Notes under the pieces: model-generated | Told to the model about the DNA's origin: nothing | The model's input: the letters and a program-made list of their open reading frames with translations, nothing else | Databases searched by the model: none | From: Adiantum capillus-veneris | Taxonomy: Eukaryota; Streptophyta; Polypodiopsida; Polypodiales; Pteridaceae | Assembly: GCA_014529385.2 (NCBI GenBank) | Contig: CM043945.1 | Location: 151,815,741 to 151,879,740, forward strand | Direction of reading: 5' to 3' | DNA: 64,000 bases | Shown: piece by piece, positions 32,700-42,132 of the stretch | Numbering within the stretch: position 1 is the first letter of the stretch | How the letters are laid out: every line of letters begins with the position of its first letter | Position numbers and translations under genes: made by a program

Positions 32700-34441
32700 T
32701 TTTTACTTGAAAAGATAATTTTATGACCTACACATATTCATTACATCTAAAACAAGTCCTACAATGAGTTTGGTAAAATTTGGTCGTGTCGGCATCACTT
32801 CGTTCTCCTGTCGACTCTGAAATCACCGATTTTTGTTACTACTTGGTGTATAGAGTTGTTTGGTTACTTTTGAAGCCATGGACTTGTTCGCTACATAGTC
32901 TTGATGTTGCTCATCCACTTTGGGCTCATTCGAAGTCAGTTTGACTCCATATGTCAAAATTAACGCTTTGTAGTCTTCAAGTTGTTTCTTTCTGTTAGAG
33001 AGCTTTCCTTGACTATTTTCTTGAAATCATCTAGGTCCATTGTGTATAGACCTTGTCTATAAGCTGCCCGTGGAGTCATAATTCAATATTGGCTTGTGGC
33101 CAAAACCTAAATTATATACTTGCGGACCCCCTCAACCCCTGCCAAATGGTCATATGCTGATATGGAAGTGCTCTATTATCTAGGGGCATGCTACAGTTCA
33201 AGTCTTGTCCAATTTGGTTGAGTTGACAGGCTACTATGGTTGCTTTTGTGTCGTAGGAATTCGTACACAACTGGGATTCTAGGGTTTTTTCATGGGTCTA
33301 GACGTGCTAACCAACTGTATAGGAACGTTCTTTGATGGTTTTAGAACTCACCCCTCATGCCTCGTGTGAGATGGGGCTGAAAATGGGCGACTGTGGACTC
33401 CAAAAATTGTGTGCGAAGAAGGTAGAGAGCTTTTTCTCCAAGATTGACTAGTGGAAATGAGGTGATTTTGGGCTACCTTGGATATTTATGCTCGGACTTC
33501 CCAAACTATTTTCCACTAGATTACCCTATTAGTCCTATTAGGCTGTGAAATGTACGTTAGACTGAAAAATTTCCTCAATCGGACTCCGTTAGCTCATTCT
33601 ACAAGAATTTGCAAAAACAGGCTCTGACGGCCTAATTTAGGCCTCTTGCTTTCGTTTCTTGCTTTAATTGAAAATTTTATGCCTGTCCCTCTTGTTCTTT
33701 TGATCGTCAACGTATCTTTAGTTTCTCCATTTAAGCTCATTTGCGATTTATTATTAATTTTTGACCTATTTATTAAAAAAATCAGAGAAAATAATAAAAT
33801 GCACTAAAAAAGAGAAGTGAAAATCAGCAATTGAGAAAATCCATTGAAGAACATTATTTTATTACTTTATAGTGGATTTCTCCATTTTTAAGCTCCAATA
33901 TCAAGAGAATTGATAAAAATAAGCAAAAAATACTATTTTTTAATGTACTTTCTAATAGAATATACGCTAATTACACTCGTCAGGGAGATGTTATTTCATG
34001 AAATTCCGTTGTTGATGATTTTTAAGGGCATTATTAAGTAATTTTGCAAAAAACCACACGTTAATATGCAACTTTTTTCTCCGTCTTCAAACGTTGCCCT
34101 TAATTAATGAAGTGTCCTTCCACCCCTCCTAGATGGAGTACTCCGAGATGACTGTCTGCATGAGTTGAACAATTGTGTCTATGCCTAGATGTGGTTGGAT
34201 CTATAATGCTTTGAAGGTCAATGCAATTCAAACCAGTATGTGGTGCAAGAGCTGGGTCTTGAGTAGTGAACTCAAGGGTCTCCGTGGTTGAGGTTTCTTG
34301 TTGTTGTTTTCTAAATAGCAGAATTTGCAATTTATGTACTCTTTGCCTGATTGTAAATAGCAGAATTTGCAATTTATGTACTCTTTGCCTGATTGTACCT
34401 TCTAGATGCTTTGACACACTGATTTTCTGAGCTATAGGTAC
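32700..34441. other. unassigned, probably leader and LTR of E plus older DNA
   Basis: AT-rich in its second part (33700-34080), with no recognisable coding motif. The left part probably belongs to remnant E. 34100-34441 holds a short leftward open frame that continues across the B insertion site and may be the far end of gypsy remnant G. Confidence 0.35.
34312..34396. repeat. 42-bp tandem duplication
   Basis: Two head-to-tail copies (34312-34353 and 34354-34395) of a unit containing GCAGAATTTGCAATTTATG. On the minus strand it keeps the frame open and repeats 14 residues (TIRQRVHKLQILLF). Confidence 0.85.
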
Positions 34442-35990
34442 TGACGGGAGCAAAGCGAACCCCGAACCCCCGACGGCCTCTAAAACACCGGGGACCGAAT
34501 GGCGCGCCTCGAGCCTGTCATGGTAAAGCAAACAGGGGGCACCACCTAGCTTCAACGGCTAGGACGCAAACAACACACCACCATAACAAAGTTTTCATCC
34601 AATAGAGATGGATGCTTGGGAGTAATGATGAAAAGGAAAGGGAATGAGATCAAGTGAGAGAGAGAGAGAGTGAGGGAGGGGGTATAGCGGCTTAGTACTT
34701 AGGCATCACAAAAGGATGGCGAATCCGCACACCCTTCACACATACACAAGCTCACTCCAAAACACAAGCCTAGGTGGCGATTCCGCACACTTCACATGGG
34801 CAAAACATTGCAAGAAAACATACTCACAAAACCTCAAGCTTTATTTAGAGAATTAGGCGATGAAATGGGGAGCATAGGGTAGGGGAATGAGAAGGGAGAG
34901 AGTGGTAGAGCACATGGCGGATAGGTGGGAGTTTATGGAGAAGACTCGCACGAGGATTATGGTCATCATCCTTCATTTAGTTGCCCTTCATCTTCCATAG
35001 CCAAGGGTGTAGAGGTCATGCTCAAGACAAGCATGGTGATTGCGGTGATGGTGATGGTGTGGGTGTGTGTGTGTGCACTAGGCACACACAGTGCATAGTG
35101 TGTTCTTTGGTGATGTTGTGTGTTTTTGTGTGATGGTGACCCCTCTTTATATAGGGGAGGAGGGGGGGGAGAAATTCTAGAATTTCGAAATGAAGAAATC
35201 ATTATCTACTTAGGCCATGTGACTGTGGGCCCCACTTGTCTGGCTGTGTGTATATGTGCCAGAACAGCAGTCTCATGAGAGAGAGACTAAGAGAGAGAGA
35301 TGGGTTGATGAAAAAAAGTGAGAGGTGACATGGAGAATAAAGTAATTACAAGAGGGGAGAGAGAGGAGTGTGTTCAGAGGTGAATCTGTGTGCAGTTGTG
35401 TGTGAACACAAGAAAAATCAGGTAACCACCGGGTGGGGATTGGGTCTGTGGGCACCTTTTTTTAGTGAAACTGAGTGTGTGTGAGTGTGGGGGAGGTTAT
35501 TTAGCTACAAGACAAGAGACATGGCGCCCTTTAGAGAGAGGGGGGGGTATTTGGGTCATGCGATATGATAGGAGAGAGAAAGGGGGGGTGGGGTATACTA
35601 TTTTGGAAGATAGGGTAAGTTGCATGTGAGTTAGGGTGCATTATTGGTGAGTTATAATGCATTATTGGTGAGAGGTGGGGTAGCTTGAGGGGAGAGAGAA
35701 AGGAGAAAGGACAAGGGGAAGAGAGAGGGGGTTGACCTTTTGAGTGGAGGAGAGGAAAAGGGACACACGGTGGGGCAACATTGAAGAAAAAGGAGGCAAG
35801 GTGGGGATGGGCTGCCCCGCAGGCATGAGGTGGCCTATTTTACCTTTCTCATATATTTACATAATCATACTTTATTTTTTTCTTACTTTTTCCAATGTCT
35901 TTTATCACTCCCTCCCTAAGAGGGAGTTTTCATGGGGTGGGGACGAGAGAAGAGGGGTATGGGAGCTTGGCTTGTGAAAAGCCCCCATCA
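34442..35990 (-). repeat. 3' LTR of gypsy B
   Basis: 1549 bp, TG at 34442 and CA at 35990, same length as 42133-43681. Rich in GA and GT runs; TATA box on the minus strand at 35145-35153. Confidence 0.93.
35145..35153 (-). promoter_or_regulatory. TATA box, B 3' LTR
   Basis: TATATAAAG on the minus strand, in CCCCTATATAAAGAGGGG; conserved in the 5' LTR. Confidence 0.6.
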
Positions 35991-36008
35991 TTAGCCCTCC
36001 CCTTTTGC
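35991..36008 (-). promoter_or_regulatory. polypurine tract of gypsy B
   Basis: GCAAAAGGGGAGGGCTAA on the minus strand, directly before the 3' LTR; it shares GGGAGGGCTAA with family A. Confidence 0.85.
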
Positions 36009-36018
36009 CTAGAGGCAT

Positions 36019-39000
36019 TCATGTCTCTAGCTCATCTGTTTGATCATTATCATCGGAGGTGACGGCAGATGGTGTGTCCTCATCTGGAATGTCAATTGGT
36101 GGAGCCTGGTCAAATCGAAGAAAATAAGGTTTAAGTCGCCAACCATTTACCTTGGTTTTATGAAGTTTTCCATCAGCCTCCATAAGCTGGTAGCTTCCAT
36201 TGGCATACTTTTTCCTGATGATGAAAGGGCCTTCCCATCGAATCGAGAGTTTCTTATCCTTGCGCGTGTCGAAGCGATTGTCGTAGCGGAGCACCAAAAT
36301 TCCTTTCTTCAATTCTTTTTTCTGGAGATGCTCGTTAAAGCTAAGCCATCTATGCTCTGCTTGTGCTGCATAATAATTTATTGCTTCTTCTCTGTCCAGT
36401 TGCAGTCTTTCCAAGTTGATGATGTGATCTCTCAAATGCATGCTGGGTTGTTGAAGTTGGCTTCCCATTACTCTGAGACTTTGTAGTTGCACTTCAATGG
36501 GCAAGATTGCTTCCTTACCAAATACTAGATGATACGGTGTGAATCCCAAGGACGTACGAAATGAAGTTCTGTAGGTCCATAAAGCTGGTAGTAGATACTT
36601 ATCCCAGTCTCCGGGATGATTGTTTACCTGCTTGGTAATAATTTTAGAAACCATTCCATTTACCTTTTCAACTAGGCCATTACATTGAGGGTAATATGGT
36701 GAAGAGTGCCTCCTTGTAATGCCCAGTTTCTGCATTAATTCTCCTACCAAGTCTGCTCTGAAACCTGGCCCTCTATCAGAGATGATCTCTAAAGGTGTGC
36801 CAAACCTACAGCATATGTGCTCGTAGATAAATTTAGCTACCTCTACCGCTGTGATTCTAGTGGTGGATGTAGCCTCTGCCCATCTAGTCATGTAGTCGAC
36901 CCCCATGATAATGTAGAATTTTCCTGAGTTGGCCCTAGGTAATGGCCCAATGGCATCGATACCCCATTTTTCAAATGGGCCATATGAGAGAATAGGTGTC
37001 TGTGGTTCAGGCATAAGTGACCTAGTGCCGGCCTTTTGACACAACTTACATGTTTTGCACCAGTGGTGTACATCACGGTTGAGGCTAGGCCATATGAAGC
37101 CTGCCTGCAAGATTTTCCTACTTGTTATGTCTAGGGCAAAGTGACCACCACAAACCCCGTCGTGATAGCTAGCAATTACTCCCGTGATTTCCTGAGAGAG
37201 AGGGACCTTCCTGAGTATTTGGTCCTTACCCTTACAGTACAAACCGTCATTGATGAGTCGATACCTTGTGGCCTTCCGCGTCAGCCATTGCTTCTGTCCC
37301 TTTCTTAAATCTGATGGGCATTCCCCTGTTTCCAAAAAATGCATGATGTCAGGCAAGGCATCACTTCCTTGAAATAGAGGGAGCTTTCGTTTTATTGCTC
37401 CAACCACCACTTCCTGTAGTCTTTCACTTGCTAGGGCATCTGATTCTTGGTTTTGAGCCCTTGGGATATGGTGTATTTGAACTTCTTCAAACTTACCCAA
37501 CAAGGTTTTTACACCACTTAAGTGAGTCCTTAAATTAGGATTCTTGCATGTCCATGCTCCATTTACTTGCCTTACCAGAAGTAGAGCATCCCCAAATACA
37601 TTAAGGCGTTGTACACCTTGCGAGACGCACCATTGTAGACCCTTGGTTAGTGCTGCATACTTAGCTTCATTGTTAGAATGTGAATCTAACAATTGGCCCA
37701 ACGAAAATACCTTTGTACCTTTGTCATCAAAGAACACTATGCCTGCAGCTGCTTTGTCGGACGCTCGCTTGTAGGCTCCATCAAAGTAGAGAGAGTATGC
37801 TCCTTCTACCATCGGTGGTACTGGAGGTAATCGGACTTCTCCTTCCTTATATTGCTTCTCCTTCCTTTCAAAGACTTGGTAGGTCATGAGTCCCCCCAAA
37901 CTTGCCCTTGTCGTGCTTTCTACCTGTACCGTGTAGTCAAACTCTTGCAGATGAACTAGCCATTTAGTAATTCTAGCAGACACATCCATGTGTTGTACAA
38001 CATAGGGAAATATTTCATCCGTGGTTACAATCACAAATTGCTTAGGCAGCAAATATGACCTAAACTTTGTAGTTGCAAATCTAAGAGCTAGGACTAAGTG
38101 TTCCACATGGGTGAAACCTTTCTCTCCTGCTGTCATCATTCGACTAGAGAAGTAGATTGGCCTCATGAAAGATGTCGTCGTATCCTTTTGGAGTAGCACA
38201 GCCCCCAATGAGTCATCACCAACACTTGAGGTGACATATAATTTTTCATCCCACTTAGGTGGTGAGATAGTTGGCAGAGTGGCTAAGACCTCCTTTACCT
38301 TGTTGTAGTGATGTTCGCTTTCCTCGTCCCAAGTGAAAGTTGATCTTTGAGTGAGTTGTTGCAGTGGTAGAATAAGTTGTGATAGTAGATGTATGAATCT
38401 ACTTAAGTACCTCACCTTCTGTAGAAAAGAGACCAGTTGACGTGCGGTCGTTGGTGAAGGTAGGGCTATGAGTGCGGACACCTTACTTGGGTCGGCGTTG
38501 ATACCTCTTGCTGAAATTTCATGGCCTAGTAGAATGACTTTACTCTCCCCAATGTGACATTTATCCACATTTAATTGCCCACCTAGGCTCTGCAACCTGG
38601 CCAAACCTTCAGTTACCTTTTCTAAATGTGAAATACGGGAGCTATATATACAAAAATCATCAATGAACACTCTTATGGATGTTCCAAAGAACGGTTGAAA
38701 AGCATATGTGACATATCTTTGGAATGTGGCAGGTGCATTTGTGAGACCAAATGGCATAACCCTGTATGCAAAACAACCCCATGGTGTGATAAAAGTGGTT
38801 TTTAACTGATCTTCCAAGGCTATGCGTATTTGAAAGTATCCAGAATAACCATCACAGACGGTACAGCATTCAAAACCCGCTACTTCATTCAGAATTTCAT
38901 CCAAGAAAGGGAGAGGAAAGTGGTCTCTCTTTGTAGCTGCATTTAGTGGTTTGTAGTCAACACAGACCCTCCACTTACCATTCTTTTTAGGCGTCACCAC

Positions 39001-39570
39001 TACAGGTGACACCCATTCTGAGTTTTCTACAGGATAGATGAATCCCGCCTCCAGCAGTTTTCTTACCTCGGCCAAGAGTGCCTTTTCTTGTATGACCCCC
39101 AATCGTCGTAGCTTTTGCACAACTGGTTTTACCCCTTCCTTCAGCTTAATATGATGTTCCACCACTGTAATGCATGTGATTCTTTCATAGTTGTCAATGA
39201 ACAGGTTAGGAAATCCCGTCAATATTTGCAAAAAATTATCTTTCTCCTCAAGTGTTAATTCTGTAGACAACATACCCTTCAACCTACTTCCTCCTAGGCC
39301 AGGTGATTTTCTCTCCTCTTCATTGGGTTTCCCTTTTGGTGATGGATCACTAGTTGTGCTTACCCTTTGTGGATCCTTCATAATGATACCCATCACATCA
39401 ATGGAACTGTCACTTTCGTCGGTGGATGTGGTCTCCTCCTCAGAACTGGAAGATTCGCTAGTGGTTTCATCTGCCGATGTTTCCAGATTCATTTGCTTCT
39501 GCTTGCCAATCCTCATGTCGTAGTAGATTGTCTCCCCTTTCTTACCGGTCATGCGTAGAAGGCCAGTACC
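36019..39570 (-). CDS. gypsy B pol (RT-RH-aRH-IN)
   Basis: An open stretch of about 1180 codons in the frame of gag, after a TAG at 39571-39573. From its first Met (39552): a Ser/Glu-rich linker (1-90); reverse transcriptase (about 170-320) with WRVCVDYKPLN and catalytic FIDD at 296-299; RNase H (about 420-540); a second RNase H-like domain (about 590-720: YFDGAY, NNEAKY, FGDALLLV); the integrase zinc finger (about 770-820); and integrase catalytic D866, D926 and E962 with 35 residues between the last two. It ends with a GPF-type module (RWEGPF). All catalytic residues looked for are present. It copies element RNA into DNA and inserts it in nuclear DNA. The TAG replaces a Trp present in family A (LQDWESGKL), so it is a mutation rather than a natural start. 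Confidence 0.92.
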   Translation of the reverse strand, partial: GTGLLRMTGKKGETIYYDMRIGKQKQMNLETSADETTSESSSSEEETTSTDESDSSIDVMGIIMKDPQRVSTTSDPSPKGKPNEEERKSPGLGGSRLKGMLSTELTLEEKDNFLQILTGFPNLFIDNYERITCITVVEHHIKLKEGVKPVVQKLRRLGVIQEKALLAEVRKLLEAGFIYPVENSEWVSPVVVTPKKNGKWRVCVDYKPLNAATKRDHFPLPFLDEILNEVAGFECCTVCDGYSGYFQIRIALEDQLKTTFITPWGCFAYRVMPFGLTNAPATFQRYVTYAFQPFFGTSIRVFIDDFCIYSSRISHLEKVTEGLARLQSLGGQLNVDKCHIGESKVILLGHEISARGINADPSKVSALIALPSPTTARQLVSFLQKVRYLSRFIHLLSQLILPLQQLTQRSTFTWDEESEHHYNKVKEVLATLPTISPPKWDEKLYVTSSVGDDSLGAVLLQKDTTTSFMRPIYFSSRMMTAGEKGFTHVEHLVLALRFATTKFRSYLLPKQFVIVTTDEIFPYVVQHMDVSARITKWLVHLQEFDYTVQVESTTRASLGGLMTYQVFERKEKQYKEGEVRLPPVPPMVEGAYSLYFDGAYKRASDKAAAGIVFFDDKGTKVFSLGQLLDSHSNNEAKYAALTKGLQWCVSQGVQRLNVFGDALLLVRQVNGAWTCKNPNLRTHLSGVKTLLGKFEEVQIHHIPRAQNQESDALASERLQEVVVGAIKRKLPLFQGSDALPDIMHFLETGECPSDLRKGQKQWLTRKATRYRLINDGLYCKGKDQILRKVPLSQEITGVIASYHDGVCGGHFALDITSRKILQAGFIWPSLNRDVHHWCKTCKLCQKAGTRSLMPEPQTPILSYGPFEKWGIDAIGPLPRANSGKFYIIMGVDYMTRWAEATSTTRITAVEVAKFIYEHICCRFGTPLEIISDRGPGFRADLVGELMQKLGITRRHSSPYYPQCNGLVEKVNGMVSKIITKQVNNHPGDWDKYLLPALWTYRTSFRTSLGFTPYHLVFGKEAILPIEVQLQSLRVMGSQLQQPSMHLRDHIINLERLQLDREEAINYYAAQAEHRWLSFNEHLQKKELKKGILVLRYDNRFDTRKDKKLSIRWEGPFIIRKKYANGSYQLMEADGKLHKTKVNGWRLKPYFLRFDQAPPIDIPDEDTPSAVTSDDNDQTDELET

Positions 39571-41274
39571 CTAGTCCTGTTTTGCCTTCATGGTCATCAA
39601 CCATGGCCTTCCCAAAATTAGTGGATAGCCCTCCCCCTTAGTAGGCATTACAAAAACATCTACCTCTACCTCAGTATTGAAAGCTTTGATTTTCATGGCA
39701 CTTACCACACCCACACACTTTACTTTTGCGTTGTTTGCCATCTTTGCCTTGCATGGAGAAGGCCTGTCAACCTCGAGCCCTAATCGAAGCATCATAGCTT
39801 CGCTCATTACACAGATTTGTGCACCTCCATCAATGTAGGTATTTCCAACCCTCTTTCCTTTTATGTTTACGTCGACAATTGGAAGGATGTCATCCATGTT
39901 GCATCCCGAAAGTGCTCCGGCTACCTTTGTTTTGGAGCATTTTGTACTTACCATTTTAGACCATTGTCGCCTTACTTTTGGTGCAAGATGTAGCAGCTGT
40001 GGCCATGTAATCTTCGGTCCTTGCTCTGCCACATCCAATGTTAGATCATAGGGCTTAGAAATTTCCCCTAGCTGGAAGTCGGTGATGCCCAATTTCCGTC
40101 GTGTCCTGGATGGCCTCTTGCTAGTTTCTCCTCTCATGCTTCTCTCATCATCTGATTGTGTAGCTTTCTCCCTCCTAGCTCTTTTCACAGTCATGGATTC
40201 AAGTGGTTCTAAAAAGGTTACCTTCTCCTTACCCTTGTCCCTCTCCTTTGCTCTGGGTGGATCCACTACTATGGCTTTTCCTTTCTCTTCTAGCCTTATG
40301 ACGTTTACAGGGCGATCAGGTGGTGGGGCTGGTGGAAGAGGTGGGATGGATGCTTGTAGTGGTGTCTGGGGTGGATGTAGAATTTGTGTTGGTGGGGGTG
40401 GTGCTCGGGGTGGGGGTGTTATTTCTCTAGGGGGTGACAATTGGTTCCTCCTACCTCCTCTATTATAGTTTTGTCGTGGTTTGGGACAGTAGTACATACC
40501 GTGACCGTCTTCTCCGCAGTTGTAGCAATGATACTCCCTGTTTTGTCGTCGTGCTCTTCCAGGGTCTTGATCTCTTTCTTGACTCCTCCCTTGTTGTATT
40601 AAGTGGACAGACAAATTCTGCAGTTGGCCAGTAATATGGGCCAACATATCTTGTTGGTCATCTCTTACCCCAAGAGCCAGTGGTGGTGGTGGAATGGTGG
40701 TTGTCGTAGTTGCTGGTCGACGCGATGTTCCTGATTCTGTTGACTCGGTTTCTTTGGCTTTCATTCGCAGCTTCTTGTCTTTAAGGCGAGCAATCTCAAC
40801 GGCTAACTCGTACGTAGCCGGGAATCTACCTTTCACCTTCTCCTTGAGAAGCGGCCATAAGCCATGCGTGAACCGATCTTTTTTTAGGAAATCGGGTGCA
40901 GCTTCCTCCCTTGCCAGTGACTCAACCCACCATTCCCACAAATCCACAAATTTGGACTCATAGGTGGCATATTCTAAAAGACCCTCCTGCTTTAAGTCTC
41001 TCAACTTGTCCCACAACTTTTCTGAAGTGGTGCCTCCCCCAAAGCGCCTCTTAAAAGTGGTTTTTAAGGGTTCCTAGTCATCCTTGGTTGCTTGTGGAAG
41101 TGCATTGTACCATGATCTAGCTTCTAGCTTCATGAGATGCTTAAAGATTCTAACCCGGGATTCATCCGTATCTTTGTTGCTCACTACACATGCTACTTCA
41201 AAGTCATCTAGGAAGTCTGTTACCAAATCCTCCCCCTTCTTTCCTTTAAATGTTGGAAATGCTACACTTGCCAT
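39571..41274 (-). pseudogene. gypsy B gag and protease
   Basis: Gag-protease part of the single frame. The start at 41274 (MASVAFPTFKGKKGED) leads into a capsid core (ARSWYNALPQATKDD), then TAG at 41074-41076, after which the same frame continues (WDKLRDLKQEGLLEYATYE). A Pro-rich stretch flanks a complete zinc knuckle, CYNCGEDGHGMYYC (about 40490-40531). The protease has DGGAQICVM (about 39820) and ILGRPWLM. The last codon before the pol TAG is Asp (KAKQD). Both stops fit a Trp codon TGG changed to TAG. Confidence 0.88.
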
Positions 41275-41357
41275 GATTACTGAGAGAGAGCTAGAAAAAC
41301 ACATTGCCTAACTTGCAAAAGTTTTTTTCTTCTTTACAAGGAGGCGTGTATACCCTC

Positions 41358-41576
41358 TTATACTAGGACATAGATTAAAACTTGAAACGGTACATTGCCT
41401 TGTACCAAAGGTAGGACAAATGGTTGATCTGATGCCAGAACCTCAAAAAATCGCTCCCCACCCAGCATGGTGTCAATGACGTGCTGGTAGTGAGCCTTCA
41501 AATCTAGTATTACCTTGATTGAGCGTACACGTGTTGGTATGTGTGATCTGTCTTGAGGTAGGTTGTACTGATTCAT
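41358..41576 (-). CDS. leader small ORF of gypsy B (72 aa)
   Basis: Intact 72-codon frame whose last 53 residues align without gaps to both small ORFs of family A. Thirteen columns are invariant in all three (K, Q, G, R, E, A, S, L, P, L, V, I, L) and several others are conservative. It ends one residue after the last shared Leu, as in family A, and stops 83 bases before gag. Key stretch: FEVLASDQPFVLPLV. Function unknown: small accessory protein or regulatory upstream ORF. No known domain is recognised. Confidence 0.6.
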   Translation of the reverse strand: MNQYNLPQDRSHIPTRVRSIKVILDLKAHYQHVIDTMLGGERFFEVLASDQPFVLPLVQGNVPFQVLIYVLV

Positions 41577-41593
41577 GTGAAGCTTAGAGGTGC

Positions 41594-41818
41594 TTAGTCA
41601 CTCTCCAAGATTGTGGGAGAGGGTGGTGTTCTTTCCTGAAACAAACTTAGTAGATCCCTAGTTTCTCTAGTGAGAGTGTGAGCCAATGATTCTGTTATCT
41701 GTGTTGCAGCATCAGGTGCGACTTGAAAACTGACTGTGATAATTACCACGGTGACTCGAGTTACCCGATTCTCAAAGTAGAATAGTGTTGATTCTCTATT
41801 GTGTAGAGCTCCTTCCAT
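41594..41818 (-). CDS. second leader ORF of gypsy B (74 aa)
   Basis: 74 codons ending 17 bases before the next small ORF, the position held by small ORF 1 in family A. It has a hydrophobic middle (RVTRVTVVIITVSFQVAP). Similarity to the 70-72 aa family is at best faint. No known domain. It could be a strongly diverged sister. Confidence 0.4.
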   Translation of the reverse strand: MEGALHNRESTLFYFENRVTRVTVVIITVSFQVAPDAATQITESLAHTLTRETRDLLSLFQERTPPSPTILESD

Positions 41819-42059
41819 TTTGTTGTTGTGGGTTGGTTGTAGGTTGCGGACATGGTTTCGACCTTCTCCTTCTTCTTCTTGGCACTTGGCCTATGTATAT
41901 CCACTGGGTTTGGCGTGTTGGTTGACTCTCCCACTGCAAATCGATTACCGTTACGCCTGGCACTCGAGCTTCGATGGAGATGCGGAGTTCGTCTAGTTGT
42001 GCTTGGAGCTCTTCTTCTTCTGTCGTCCAATTAGCAAATCCTGCTAGCCATTCATCCAT
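41796..42059 (-). CDS. third leader ORF of gypsy B (87 aa)
   Basis: 87 codons, closest to the primer site and overlapping the 74-codon ORF by 23 bases. It has an acidic, heptad-like start (TTEEEELQAQLDELRI) and a basic end (PRRRRRRSK). Family A has no room for it. Unknown function; it may be chance. Confidence 0.3.
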   Translation of the reverse strand: MDEWLAGFANWTTEEEELQAQLDELRISIEARVPGVTVIDLQWESQPTRQTQWIYIGQVPRRRRRRSKPCPQPTTNPQQQNGRSSTQ

Positions 42060-42112
42060 TCACAATAGTTTAGGGGTTTCAGTCTTGTAAACTGAAAGGT
42101 TTCATGAAAAGA

Positions 42113-42130
42113 TCCTCAGTGGGGGCACCA
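42113..42130 (-). promoter_or_regulatory. primer binding site of gypsy B
   Basis: TGGTGCCCCCACTGAGGA on the minus strand, two bases after the 5' LTR; identical to the site of A1. Confidence 0.85.
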
Positions 42131-42132
42131 AA

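Noticed and set aside
39571-39573. TAG between protease and RT of gypsy B as programmed readthrough
   Set aside because: Family A has Trp at this point, the change fits TGG to TAG in CHG context, and retroviral readthrough sites lie between gag and protease, not here.
40082-40468. 128-codon plus-strand frame inside gypsy B gag
   Set aside because: Antisense shadow of the Pro-rich gag-protease linker; the sense frame has clear protein motifs.
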